A stretch of DNA of 64,000 bases, taken from positions 442,347,851-442,411,850 of the forward strand of contig NC_066580.1 in assembly GCF_024323335.1 (NCBI RefSeq), given 5' to 3'. The stretch is from Lathyrus oleraceus (Eukaryota; Streptophyta; Magnoliopsida; Fabales; Fabaceae). Shown one piece after another: positions 44,203-59,071 of the stretch; position 1 is the stretch's first letter; every line of letters starts with the position of its first letter. The notes below the pieces were generated by a model. The model was not told where the DNA came from and ran no database searches. It saw only the letters and a list, made by a program, of their open reading frames with translations. Both the position numbers and the translations under genes were made by a program.

Positions 44203-46568
44203 CACTACGCCAAAAACTGGAATAGACAGCGCACCTTAGAGGGCGCTTTATTACAAAAGCGCACTCTAAAGTGAAGCGAAAAAATAAGGAGCGAACAACT
44301 GGAATAGACAACGCACTTTAGAGGGCGCTTTTGTAATAAAGCGCCCTCTAAGGTGAAACGAAAAAATAAGGAGGAGATAGAGGGACAACAATACAGGGCG
44401 CTTTTTAGAAAGCGCCCTCTAAGGTTACCCTTAGAGGGCGCTTTTAAAAAAGCGCTCTATAAGTCCATGTGCATTTCCAGTTTATAAAGCGCTTTTGGAA
44501 AGCCTTAGAGAGCGCTTTCATAAGCGCCCTCTTAGGCCCCCTTTAGAGGGCGCTTTTTTTCCACAAGCGCCCTCTAAGGTCCCCTTTAGTAAACATTAAA
44601 ATTATAACATACTGCGCGTTTTGTTATTTCACTCTCTGTTATTTTCGTTCTTTTTCACGTTAGGGTTCTCACTGCTACGATTTTCGCTACTTCTAAGGCG
44701 TTCTCCTTCCACCTCTGTTAGATCTACAACGTTTCCTCATTCTATTAATTCGTTGTTAGCTGTTCGATTTTGACACCATAGGTATTTTTCTAATCTTCAT
44801 ATTACTTGGTTTCTCTTCTGACGTTCGCTATTGTTCATTTTTGGTTTCATTTTTCTTGGTTCATACATTTATTGAGTATTCTGATGAATTCCGGAAGTCA
44901 AAGGGTCTCATCTTGGTTACTTCAGATGTATCTGCACGTGGAGTTGATTATCCAGATGTTACTCTTGTTGTACAGGTATATTTGGATCTCCTTCCTTGTT
45001 TCACTTGTGACTATATTACCAGCATGCTCGTGTCCATATGAATTTCTGTCATGTTTAACGCATACTCGTAAGGACACTCAATACATACATTTGCTAAAAG
45101 TGCAAGCCTTTTTTATTATGATTTGCCAAATTATTTAACGCTTTTATTGATTTCAAATTGTCATGTTTCTTCCATTTCTACAATGAACAGGTTGGTCTAC
45201 CGGCTGATAGAGAACAATATATACATCGACTAGGTAGAACGGGGCGAAGAGGAAAAGAAGGGCAGGGCATACTGCTACTAGCTCCTTGGGAAGAGTTCTT
45301 TTTAGCTACTGCAAAAGATTTACCTATTGGGAAAGCTCCGGTCCCTTCAGTTGATTCTGACACTAAGAAAAAGGTATACTTGGATATACAAGGGAGACAA
45401 TTATTGATTTTCTTCTAATACTTTAGCTAGTTTTTAGACAAACAAACCAATATGTGGAGCAACGATTAGCTACGAGTTTGGCAGGATCGCGGTGTGTCAT
45501 CATGATTTTGGCAAAAGCTAAATTTTAAAGCTTTAGCAAAATTACAATGCCACCTCGAGTTCATTAAACTCACTGTGATTCCAACGATGCACTTACATTT
45601 TAAATTGTTAACAGGTGGAAAGGGCTCTATCCAATGTGGAGATGAAAAATAAAGAAGCAGCATATCAGGCATGGCTTGGTTACTACAACTCTAACAAGAA
45701 AGTGGGGAAAGATAAGTATAGGTTAGTGGAGCTTGCAAATGAGTTCAGTCGATGCATGGGGCTTGTGAAAGAGAGAAATGTTCTTGAATTGAAATGCCTC
45801 CACTTATAGTTTGATTTTAAGACTTGAAACTTCTAAATTTCAACTATCATAAAAATTTTTTCTGTATATTTTGTACTTCTAGATGAATTATCATTTAACA
45901 AGTACTGCAGAAACTTCAATGCCAGATGAATTTGTACTGTAAATCACTGATGCAAACTGTCTAAAATAGATATTCAATCATTAGTTTATGATTTAAAACA
46001 TATACCTCGAATTGTTTTATATTTTGTGTGTTGAAAAATGATAAGAATATATTTTGATGTTTTTGCTTTGGTCATTCCCATTGTTATTTTATAATATTTT
46101 GTGTGTTGAAAAATGATAAGAATATACAGTTTTAGGTGTACTGCTTCAATATACAGGTTGTCTAAAATAAATAAAAAAATATAGCGCTTTTTAAAAAAAA
46201 AATTTAAATAACCACCCACTTTAGAGGGCGCTTTCCAAAATAAGCGCCCTCTAAACCCTTTAAATTTCCACTTTAGAGGGCGCTTTCCAGTAAAAGCGCC
46301 CTCTAAACCCTTAAAAGTTTCCACTTTAGAGGGCGCTTTCCAGTAAAAGCGTCCTCTAAACCCTTAAAAGTTTCCACTTTAGAGGGCGCTTTCTTTAAAA
46401 AGCGCCCTCTAAAGTGGCCCTTAAAGGGCTTAAAGAGCCACTTTAGAGAGCGCTTTCACCAGGAAAAAAAGCGCTGTCTTTACCTATGCCAGCGCCAGAT
46501 TAGAGGGCGCTTTAAAGCGCTGTTATAGGCCAAAAAAAGCGCCCTCTTTTCCCTTATTTGGCGTAGTG
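44203..46568. mobile_element. CACTA element with captured gene fragments (2366 bp)
   Basis: Ends are CACTACGCCAAA and TTTGGCGTAGTG, flanked by an exact 3-base target duplication gtc (44200-44202 and 46569-46571), the hallmark of CACTA elements. Both subterminal regions (44225-44590 and 46190-46555) are packed with TTAGAGGGCGCTTT and AAAGCGCCCTCTAA words in both orientations. No transposase is present. The interior holds helicase exons (44877-45809) and, at about 44590-44783, a CT-rich segment ending in a splice donor that looks like a captured 5' leader. It lies inside the PMD pseudogene. Confidence 0.93.
44877..45809 (+). pseudogene. Captured exons of a DEAD-box RNA helicase (C-terminal part)
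   Basis: Three exons with intact GT-AG borders: 44877-44975, 45191-45373 and 45615-45809. They encode 158 residues in one continuous phase. Exon 1 has the helicase motif V region (LVTSDVSARGVDYPDV), exon 2 has motif VI (YIHRLGRTGRRGKEG) and LLLAPWEEFF, and exon 3 has the conserved tail EMKNKEAAYQAWLGYY and LVELANEFSR seen in plant helicases of the RH25/26/31 type. The N-terminal RecA domain with the ATP-binding and DEAD motifs is absent, so it cannot act as a helicase. No in-frame start codon precedes exon 1 in the element. Exon 3 ends with a stop after about 14 residues unlike the family tail. Introns were kept, so capture was at the DNA level. Confidence 0.9.
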
Positions 46569-46632
46569 GTCGTACAGGCACGTGTTGGGACACACGGTTG
46601 AACCTAATTCTATACTAGTTGTTTTCAGCCAT
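46569..46632 (-). pseudogene. PMD pseudogene, N-terminal end beyond the CACTA element
   Basis: ATG at 46632 begins MAENN, followed by a stop and YRIRFNRVSQHVPVRP, which joins across the CACTA insertion to the frame at 44199. It is placed here because the target-duplication geometry requires it. Confidence 0.5.
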
Positions 46633-46679
46633 TACAGTTGTAATAAAACCAGAAAATCACATCAAAATGAAACCAAAAT

Positions 46680-47450
46680 GCACCCAGGTCAAGTTCGAAG
46701 ATGCATCTTCGAAAATAGATAGACAAAATCCAGAGATGCGTCTCCGGATAAACTCGCGATATTCAGAAATGGCAGAAACCCCATTGATGCCTTAAACTCC
46801 AACCAAATGTGAATGCATGTCTATAGCAGTTACCCATTTCGAATGTACTACTATATAATGCATATTAAACAACCTATGTTACCTAAAACATCATTCAGAT
46901 CTTAAAAAAAAGAAATGAGATGAGAAACTTACCAAATTAGAGTTGTGGATGAGAAACTTGAATAAAGTCAGTGACTTTGCAGCAAACGAAGTCGAATGAA
47001 GTGAGTGAACTTGAAGAAACTTGCTCAAATAAGGTTTGGAAATGACTTTGCAGCATAAAAGCTCAAGTGAGATTTTTTTAGTGACTCTGCAAAAAATGAA
47101 GAAGGAAGAGGGAAAAGTCTGGCGCGATTATATGAAATACACGTGTTCGAAGATGCATCCCCATAAAATTCTCTGAATTTTGAATTAAGAATTTTTACGA
47201 ACATCTTAGAACTCACCTTAATGTTGATATGGAGCTGCATCTCCGAATTAAATTTTGCCAAAATAAAAGTAATTCATCAATTTGCTCTGATGGATATGAA
47301 AGAAAAAGTGCATCAGAATATACATCTCCAAATAGAGACATTTGTGACTTTTCACGAAGAAACACTCCATGAAATTTAAAGATTAATCCTCTAAAATATA
47401 AGTATAAGGTGTGAGTTAAAATTTTCTTGTTGGCGATGCTATATTTCATA
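46680..47450. repeat. Block with GATGCATC-type palindromic words (right)
   Basis: TCGAAGATGCATCTTCGA (46693-46710, a perfect palindrome), AGAGATGCGTCTCCG (46733), CGAAGATGCATCCCC (47150), GGAGCTGCATCTCCG (47232) and ATACATCTCCAA (47320) recur. The block may be the right end of the PMD element whose left block is at 42140-42480. ORFs at 47025-47449 are not convincing. Confidence 0.65.
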
Positions 47451-50400
47451 AATTTGGCCTATTAATGGGTCATATATAACTTATAAGCTATGAGGAGAGC
47501 CCAATATCCATTGTAATGCAAGCCGTCAACCATTTAGGCTCCATCAAATAAAATTTATTTCCATTTTAAACAATACAATTGTTATACTTATAACTAGTTA
47601 AAAATTGGTGCGAGAAAAAAAATTACTATGCACTGATTAGGAAAATAGCACTCTAATATTAATGTAGAGAAACAATTTATTTATAAAAAATTAATAAATA
47701 TAAAATTAAAGAATGATTTTCATCTAATAGAACTTTAAAATTAACCACTAAGTCAAAAATCTAAATCCATAATCACACACATAATAAAACATAAAATAAT
47801 CCATGTCCTTTTTTCAGGTTAAAAAGAACAACTTAAAAGAGAAAAAAAAACATTTTTAGCCCTAGTTTTTCTAACATCTAAATCTATGTTTGGACTTCAT
47901 TATCTTTCTTTAGTTATCCTTGCATGAGAAACTCATCAAAGCTTCATAGTTTGCGTGCCATAATAGCTATCATTGTTCTTTAAAAAGGAACATTGTTAGA
48001 GTCAACCTTTGCACTAATTGCTTATCCTTGTTCATCATCTTTTTTACCTCACTAACTCTGTGTATATTTTCTACGCTCCTGCTTGCTTGGCCCATAAACA
48101 AAAAACTTTCCGACCAAGATCTAGTTACCATGTGTTCATAACAGGAGTGTACTACTTTGTGTTATCTTGTTGAGCACTTTTTTTGGTTCTTAACTTTGTT
48201 TTCACTGAAGTCATTGGTTGAGCTGCACAGTCATAAGCCGACTGAAAAGGACGGGATGAGGTCACTTCCCACAATACCTTTTCTTAGCACAAAAATGCTC
48301 ATTGCTTTATGGAGTAATGAAGTTTCAATTAATTAACCGAATTGACATTTGACAGACAGTACCTTTGTGCTAATTCACCATGATAGATTATCATCAAATT
48401 TAGCAATTATTGTTAAGAGAAATGGTACAAAATCATTGGTTGTAGAAGGTGTGGTGGATCGATGCTATTGGCAAACAGGAACAATTTTTTTAGGAACATA
48501 ATTAGAATGGCTTTGGTTGGATGATGATTTCGAGAAACTTGACAGAATTAATGATACTGCTGCGGAATTCAAGAAAGAGGTGTGGTTTAGTTTAAACTCT
48601 TTTGAGTCGACAAAAAGATGAGATATGGAACTTTTGGTGGTAAAAGTTGAGCACACATTGTTAAGCACTTTTGGACCCTAGTTGTTGAAAGAGACTACAC
48701 GTGGAACAATGTAGACTAATGAGACATGTCTTCAACTTGAACTATCAAAAGAGGATACAACCGAATCCAAAAGTGATTTCAAACTGTGGATTAAGTAACA
48801 AAAATAAATTATACTTATTTAACTATATTTTAAACAGTTTAAATAGCTAGTTTCCTTAAGGTATGTATGAATATGCTATTTTTTAGGGGCCATACTATAC
48901 TAGCATGTAGATACAAATATAGGGCTTGCAAACGTTGGAATATATGCTCTGATTAAATGGAGGAATTGGACCATTTGGTCCATCTAAGAGATTGTATAGT
49001 AGAGTAGCTATGCTATATAAATCTTTTGATATCAATCAAGATGCAAGTTCAATTCAAGATCGGAGAATACAATTTTACAATAATGTTGGGTTGTAAGTTA
49101 ATTTGATTAAAGAATAAACAATGTATTAAGTTGAAATCCTTATATTTGAAAGCATGTTACGCCAGGACTTCAACCAAAGTTAAGCTATAAAAGGATCTAG
49201 GGAAATTTAAGATAAAGAAAGAAAACTTTTCTAGATAGAAAAGTATAGAGAATAGAAAAATGCATGAGAGTATGGTTAGTGCATACCATAATACAAAGCA
49301 TGGTCAACAAGAGGAATGGCGCAAAATGCATGCTAGACAACATACGGATTCTGGACCCACCAAAATTCCCCTTGCTCATTAATAAGCCAACGACTACTAT
49401 CAATTTCATTTATTCACCGTTCGATTACTTTTAAAGTTTCAAAAATTTAATTAATAGTTTCTCTAATTCTAAAGTAAGTTTTCTTAATAGATAATTATCA
49501 ATATAAATTCGAATTTTTTTTTGCCAAAATGTAAAACAAAAGTAAATCAACAACACATAACAAAATAAATAAAAAATTACAAAATTCATTCAAGAGCACC
49601 GAACAATCCTCTTAAGATTGAATAGAAAAAGACTAAAAATCAAATCTAATAAAAGAAACAATAGACAACTATCAGACTTCGTAGAGGTCTAAATCAACTT
49701 TTTTTAATCAAACCACAAATCAATTATTGACTAAAATACGAGAGAGGATCCTCTTCGAGTTCCTTATGAGAACAATAATTATTAGGGAAAATTAGAATCA
49801 CCTTCCATGAGATATGTTAAAATGATATTATACTCTTCTAATTTAAAATTTTAAAATATGCACTAATCTTCATTGAGTTAACATATACTAACATAAATTT
49901 TTACTAATAAGTGTAGATAAATGTCATCTATACCTACAATTTTTAAATGACACTAAAAATTAAACGGTGTGTAATGTTAGTGTATATTTAGAAATTAGAG
50001 ATGGTGTCAGTGTCATTTTAGTAAACCTCAGAGAGTGAGTATAATTTTTTCTAATTACTATCATATTTATAAAAAAAATCACCCCCACTTAAAGAAAACT
50101 AACTTAGTTTTCGAATTAAACCATCAAACATCAAATCAACACCTAATCAAACTTAAAGTTTTTCACTACCAAAAAAAAAACCTATCAAAATAAAAATACT
50201 TAAGAAACACTACCTTGCATTCTAACAAACTAAATACATTATACAATATTAAACATAAAATCATAAGTGGAAGTTGTAAATGGACTCGATATGTTTAGCA
50301 TAAAAATACACCCAAATTTTTATTTGAAAGACAAATCACAATATATAAATTGATAATCGAAAAGAGAATCAAAAGTATAAGAAGTACAACAGTACACTCA

Positions 50401-50929
50401 AACAATTAACCTCAACAAATAGAACAAAAAAAAAGCAAAGCAAACTCACAAAAAACTCCAACACCCAAATAAAGACCATCACAAAAAAGAACCACCACGA
50501 ACAAACCGTTTCAAAGAGCATGGAACCAAGAGCATTCATCGAAAAATCAAGCTAAGGGAAAGATGAAATAGATCACTCTTGAGCTCAAAGAGGCCAAAGA
50601 GCAACCACACACACTATTATTTGTCTAAGCATAAGAGAGGACCTGCTTCCAATCCCAAAAAATGAAATAGTGACCCGAAAGATAAGCCTGACTCCACTTC
50701 AAAGAAAAATAAATAATCGTGCTCACCCTATGATAAAAAATTGAGTTTTTTGAACAAAAAATAAAATTCTTATGATTTTTTCAGATAGTGCAAATCACCG
50801 CATGTCAAATCAAAGTAAAATCCAACAAAACTCTCTTACCCGTTAAACCACTTAATTCCCCCAAACAAACAAACAATCCATTTAACAAGTCCAAGCAATG
50901 ATTAAACTTGTAAATGATAACTGACTTTA
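47451..50929. other. AT-rich intergenic sequence, nothing recognised
   Basis: About 3.5 kb without a convincing frame, LTR or transposon end. The longest ORFs are under 71 codons. It probably consists of old repeats beyond recognition by eye; only a similarity search could tell. Confidence 0.5.
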
Positions 50930-53092
50930 TCAACATATCAGATGCATTCTCTTAAGTATGAATCTTTTCAAGTAATATCTATCCAGATGCAAGTAACTCT
51001 ATGATCTTGTGAAACCTCACATCAATATGCTTGGTATTGGCATGATACACCTGATCGTTTGTCAAATAAATGAGACTCTGGATATCACAATGCAATCAAA
51101 CTCCACATTACTCAACATCCAATTCTCTCACCAATCATGTAAGCCATAAGGCTTCTTTGGTAGCTTCGTCTACCACAATATATTCTGCTTTAGTTGTTGA
51201 CATGGCCATTATGGATTGGACTAATGATTTTTAATAAATAGGCCATCTTGCTAAAGTAAAGGCATATCCTGTTGTAGACCTCCTATCATCCAAATCACCA
51301 ACATAATATGAATAGACATATCCAAAAAACCTTGTTCACTACTAACCATGATACCATAACTCATATTACCTTTTAAGTACTTAAAAATCCACTTGACTGC
51401 TTACGAATCACACTTTCCTGGTTTGTATATAAACTTACAAACTTGACTTACATCATGTGTCAAATCTGGTCTAGTGCTGACCAATACATACATTAAACAA
51501 CCAACAACACTGGCATAAAGAACCTTTGACATATATTCACCTTTTGCATCTATCTTTGGACACTGATCCAATGAGAGCTTAAAGTGATTCTCCAATAGAG
51601 TACTCACAAATTTCGAATTACTCGTGCCAAACTTGTCTAGCACCTTTTCAACATAGCTTTTATGAGAGAGCCGTAATTTTCTGGCACTCATATCCCTGTG
51701 AATTTCCATACCAAGAATCTTCTTAGCAACACCTAAGTCTTTCATGTCAAACTATTTTTCTAACATGATTTTCAGTTCATTTATATCATGTAAATGATTA
51801 ACAGTAATCAACATACAATAACCGAAAAATAAAAGAGGCATCACCAAGGCTCCTAACATAGATATAACAGTCATACTCACACCTTATGTAACCAATCTTA
51901 AGAATGTATGAATCAAAGCGTTTTTACCATTGCCTTGGAGACCGGTTTAAATCATACAAAGACCTCTTTAATTTACGAACTAGTCTTCCATGTCCAGTGA
52001 CACTGAACCCCTCTGGTTGCTTCATGTAAACTTTATCATCTAGATTTTCGTGAAGAAATGGTATCTTCACATCCATCTACTCTAAATGCATGTCTCAGCT
52101 ACCTACCATGGCTAATATCGCTCTGATAGAAGCATGTCTCATGGGAGGAGAAAAAAATCTCATCATAATTGATGCCCTTCTGTTGTGAGTACCATTTTTC
52201 TACAAGGCGAGCATTGAACTTTTCCCATTCTTTCTGTTACTGGTGGTTTTCTCTTGAACACCCACTTACAACCGATGGCCTTTTTTTACCTTAGGAAGCT
52301 GAACAAGCTCCCATTTCTGATTTTTCTTCAAGGATTCCATCTTATCCATCATTGCGCCCATCCACTTATCTTTACCCTAGATATCTATAACCTCTTGAAA
52401 ATTAAAAGGGTCTCCAGAACTAGTAAGAAGTTCATAGGCTACCAATCTTCATACCCATATCTTTCTGGTGGCCTGGTTGAACAATGCTCTTTGTCACGTA
52501 CCAAAATGTAATCATGTACTTCACATGAAACTTCAGGTTCGTGGTCAATTTCAGTATCAAATCCTGGCTCTTCTCATTGTTCAGGCACTACATGCAAATT
52601 ATTCACTGTTGGCGGACCAACATCCACCTGAACCACCTATTTGCTAGAAGTTTCTTCTTTAGATGCTGATACATCTATTACAACTGACTGCTTCAACATT
52701 AAATGCTCATAAAAAACAACATCTTTGTTGATTACCATATTCTTTTTAATTAGATCCCATAACTTGAACCCATTCACACCTTTTGCGTAACCGACGAAGA
52801 CACACTTCTTCGACCTTAGATAAAGTTTGAATCGATATTCACTAGATATATGCACATAAGTCTGACACCCAAAAATCCTTAAATTATCAAGATCAATGGG
52901 ATTAACTATCAATACCTCCCCTTCAACCTTCCCCTCCAATGAAGTCTATGGTGAACTATTGATAAGATAACACGCCATGTTAATTACCACTGCCCATAAA
53001 TCTTTTGATAGTCCATCATTTAACAAAACACATTTTGCCCTTTAAGTTAAATACCTATTTATTCTCTCTACCATACCATTTTGTTGTGGTGT
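50930..53092 (-). pseudogene. Ty1/copia integrase-RT-RNase H remnant (Tork/Tnt1-like)
   Basis: Leftward reading shows the integrase end (PQQNGMVERINR, 53040-53090), the integrase C-terminal GKVEGEVLIVNPIDLDNLRI and KKCVFVGYAKGVNGFKLWD (52940-52640), a damaged reverse transcriptase (52500-51800), the clean LGVAKKILGMEIHRDMSARK block with VGCLMYVLVSTRPDLTHDVS (51745-51401), and the RNase H tail ENASDMLIKSV...FNHCLDL near 50890-50960. Wording fits the Tnt1/Tork style of copia. Stops are numerous. The integrase is cut at 53092 by an LTR. Confidence 0.8.
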
Positions 53093-54219
53093 TGATGACT
53101 TCTCGACAAGTGTACTGATACTGTCGAAGTAATAAAAAGATCGAATCCACAAGGACTACCTTCAAGCAAGACAAAATGCGTGCAATTTATAGAAAACTAG
53201 TAGGGGCGAGTTTCAGTACAAAAAGTAAATAAACGAGTAAACAATGCCACAAAAGCGGCCAGGTTGTTTTGTAGAATCCCTTATTCCTCTATTATTGATG
53301 TTTGATGCTCTGTATGAATGATTTAATCATTATAATCCCACAACGAATTAACAAAACCGTTATACTCGATCCCTCACAAAAAAACTTACTAACCACTACT
53401 CGGAGCTTTATATCCCTATTCCGCCAGCATAAGCAGTGGTAGGCGATGTATAGAACATTAATTCTCCATGCCACTACTCGGGGTCTCCTATCCCTATTCA
53501 ACCAGCATAAGTACAACAATTGCCCTAGGTCCAACACATAAACTAATGGTCAGTATTCCCTATGTGCCCAAAATCAGATTAAAAGAGTATCTCACATAAA
53601 AAGTATTACGAACAAGAAGAAATTAAATAAAATTATAGATCAATAGGTTCATACAATGGTCAAATCAACAATCCAACAATGTAAAAATAGGTTCATCATA
53701 ACATAACCTAACCTATAAGAGTTTAGCTACTCATAGTGAAATTAAAAATACCACAATTAATAGATGAAAATAACATAAAAAGTCCCTTGAAGTGATGGCC
53801 TCCAATGGCTTTAAATGCTCTCAAAATCTCCATTTTTGCTTTCAAATTTGTGCTTCAATCTCCCAAAATCGTAACCTTTGTGAAAGTACATAAAATACCT
53901 TTTTAAAAGCGTAAGAATAGACCAGAATGCATCAAAAAAGCCCAAAAAAAATATCTATACATGCATGATGCCTTGCATCGCGCGCGATATAACTTCAAAG
54001 ACCCTATCGCGTGCGCGATGTTGGGAAATAGTGGGCGTGATTATTCTAGTGGTTGCACGCTTTTGCTCCTTTTTTCACTCAAATTTTCACTAAGTCCACA
54101 ATTTTCACACTTACCTATTTTTTCCTCATTCTTTGGTCATTCTTATTAATTTTACCTCAACTTTCACTTGATTTTCTATGATTCTTCGACAAAATATATG
54201 CAATGACAGACTGTCATCA
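53093..54219 (-). repeat. Probable 3' LTR of an Athila-like Ty3/gypsy element (1127 bp)
   Basis: Ends TGATGAC and GTCATCA are inverted repeats. On the minus strand the LTR follows GCTTGAGGACAAACAACATT...AAGTTTGGGATTG, a phrase typical of the sequence before the 3' LTR in Athila-like elements. The left end abuts copia integrase coding sequence exactly, showing insertion into that element. It contains a doublet of CGCGCG palindromes at 53977-54019. Lineage is inferred. Confidence 0.6.
53977..54019. repeat. Doublet of ATCGCGCGCGAT-type palindromes
   Basis: ATCGCGCGCGAT (53977-53988, perfect) and ATCGCGTGCGCGAT (54006-54019, perfect except its two central bases) are separated by 17 bases. They stand out as the only strongly GC-rich words in an AT-rich LTR. 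Confidence 0.9.
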
Positions 54220-55009
54220 CAATCCCAAACTTGAATGTTGTTTGTCCTCAAGCAATTCGCCTGCAACTGCATATTTCAACTAACAACAAGTCGCATAATA
54301 ATAAACGAACATCACTAAATTAAATATTTCTTTTACCTGACCATTGTTTTAGCTCCCAATTCCTACTCGACGAATTCGAAAAATGTCCTCAATATTGACG
54401 AGTACTCAACCTGTCTCTCAGCTCACTATAACTCACTCAATGGATAGGGTGATCTCTCAATCAACATGCAAAATCAATTATACTTAGCGTGATCATGTTC
54501 TAATAGAGTTCATCATAGAAAGCACAATACACACATTAGAGGTTTTTTTCGGTTGTAACTTGGCTTAGGTTTGGGTAGGAAATTTTAAGGAAAGTAGGTT
54601 TAAACCTTTTGAGTTAGGTGTCTAGTTCTCCTTCTATCATCATACCTTGTTGTTCCTTTTTTACAGTACTAGAGAGTTTTGGTCCTTCTTATAATATCAT
54701 TATTTTTTTTCTCATTTTTTTTGAAGAAGTGTCTTTTTCCATTTTTTTTTCAAAACAATTTTCGAAATTTTGGACCATTTTCTCTAGTACCCCAACCCCA
54801 AACTTAAAATTTTGCTCACTTCCAAGAGCAACCCAAAATTTGATCTTTTGCATATGACCAATGAACTAAAGTTTCTACCTAACTACAAAGAGAGGGGTGG
54901 AAACATTTAACCTTTCAAGTCAAATGGCTAATAGATGTGGCTGTGTCACCGAAAAAGGCCTTAGGATAAAAATGGTTAGCAATGGATTACATATTGAAGC
55001 TACTTGAAA
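54220..55009 (-). other. 3' non-coding part of the Athila-like element, unassigned
   Basis: Sequence upstream (in element sense) of the LTR. The minus-strand words TTGCTTGAGGACAAACAAC are just beyond the LTR end. No gene is recognised. Confidence 0.4.
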
Positions 55010-55700
55010 AATACCTGAGCGTATCGCACGCTCGAGAGAAACAGATTCGCCATCAAACTTTATTTATTCCTGAAGGAAAGGGAAAACATCAATAAAAACC
55101 AGGGGAAGAGAAAAGGGTAAGGAAGTCGGTTATGCAAGGGGAGAGTATTAGCACCCCTCACATCCGTTGTACTCGACGGGAACCATCTTGATTGTTTTTT
55201 GCTCGAATGGGTGTTATTAACTAAAGATTACTTGTAAATGGAGAAAAAAAAATTTATAATTAAAGTGCTCGCTGATGATTGGGGCCCCCATGCCTACGTA
55301 TCATCATAGTGCAATAAGGAATTCAGAGCTCTGTAGTTCATATAACTAATGATGGGAGATGAAATGGGTGTTTGCATAAGCACGAGGACTGACAAGGCAA
55401 ATAAGAAAGAAATGGGTTTTTAAGTGATGAAAGTATGGTTTGAACCAAATGATTGTATTGTTTGAACTCATAAGGTAGGTAAATCTGAACCAAAGAGAAT
55501 GTGGCATGAACCAATACATGGTATGGCCAAAGAGAAAAATGTGGCATGAACCAATATATGGTATGGTCGAAAATAAAAAGAGGGTTTGCCTAAGCACAAT
55601 GACTCACAAGGAAAATAAAAGGAAATGTTTTTTCTAAACACTAGGGCTAACAAGACAAACAAAAAGGACCTTGGTTCAGAAGTAGGTATTTAACCATATG
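55010..55700 (-). repeat. Ogre LTR fragment
   Basis: The block AGTCGGTTATGCAAGG..GAGTATTAGCACCCCTCACATCCGTTGTACTCGACGGGA (55110-55182) closely matches 4449-4510 of the Ogre LTR, and the phrase CCATGCCTACGTATCATC..AATTCAGAGCT (55289-55330) matches 4628-4665. Orientation is the same. Diverged tandem phrases (gtggcatgaaccaatacatggtatgg, near 55500 and 55540) follow. Where the fragment ends on the right is unclear. Confidence 0.7.
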
Positions 55701-55988
55701 GTAATTAACCCAAAGATATATATGGAATCCAAAGAAAATGTATTTGGTCCAAAGAGATAAGTATATCAATGATGAGAATTGTTAAAGGTATTTGAAATGT
55801 TTAATAGTGAAAGTTTTAGATGTTTCCCTAAGGCATAAGAATATATTTAATTGATTATGATTATGAAATTTGTTTGGCGATTTTAATCTTTGTTAACGCA
55901 GTTCAGCCAATGATGCATATCTTTGTGACTATAGAGTATCTATAGTTTCCTTTATTTATGTCTTATAACTTTGAATTGGATTACAATG

Positions 55989-55992
<4 letters not shown>

Positions 55993-56063
<71 letters not shown>
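55993..56063. repeat. (TA)n microsatellite
   Basis: A pure AT run of about 70 bases, directly before the first copy of the duplicated 232-base block. Confidence 0.97.
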
Positions 56064-58300
<2,237 letters not shown>

Positions 58301-59071
58301 TCGTAGCTATCTCAACCCTTAATAATCTCAACAATGAGTTATACTCTCAACAACCCATAATTATCTCAACAACCCATAATTATGTTAACAATATGAGTCA
58401 TACTCAATACTACTAATCAATTTATAGACTCTTAACTAAATAGTCACAACAAACTTATATTGCACAAACACAAATTGGCCCATTGTGTTAACAATAACCA
58501 CACACTTTAGATGATTCACTCAATAAGTATTTGTCAAGAGAAGGCAACCACTTTAGAGGGATTCCAACTCTTACACCCACTCGCTAACACCTAAACTACT
58601 CTAACTGACCTAGGCCCCTCATTCTTAGGCATTTTGTCGAACATCTCAAAGGCCAACTTCACAGGAAACCACCTTACACATTAAAATTTCACGTCCATTC
58701 ACCCTCTTAAAAGGCTTCACCTTACTCACCCAAAAGAACGAGGCTAGAAAGAAGGTCCTCCTAAAAAAACAATGTCTTCACTTGAAATCCCACACTTTGT
58801 ACCCAAACCATTAATTCAAAAGCACTACCTCTAAAGAACCCCATAAAGAGGCGGCTCTCCACCACAGAGAGACTCTCTACAAAACCCGTAACATGACCTT
58901 CTAAAAATTGGACGACACGACATCCGCACCATATCATACCACCAAAAATTGCCTCTAGAGTGACGAACAACCCTGAACAGACCTCAAACGCAAACTCTTA
59001 AAGAGAACAAGTTTAACAAACCTCAAATCCTAAATTTTGATACCCGCAATTCCTTTGATTTACAAACAACC
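58301..59071. other. Unassigned spacer
   Basis: Contains ctcaacaacccataattat in two copies near 58345-58385. No gene or transposon end is recognised. The 69-codon minus frame at 58761-58970 has no known domain. Confidence 0.5.

Noticed and set aside
44806..45138. 110-codon ORF in the CACTA element as a gene
   Set aside because: It is the out-of-frame reading of the captured helicase exon running on into the intron.
52254..52511. 85-codon plus-strand ORF
   Set aside because: Antisense to the damaged copia reverse transcriptase; no domain.
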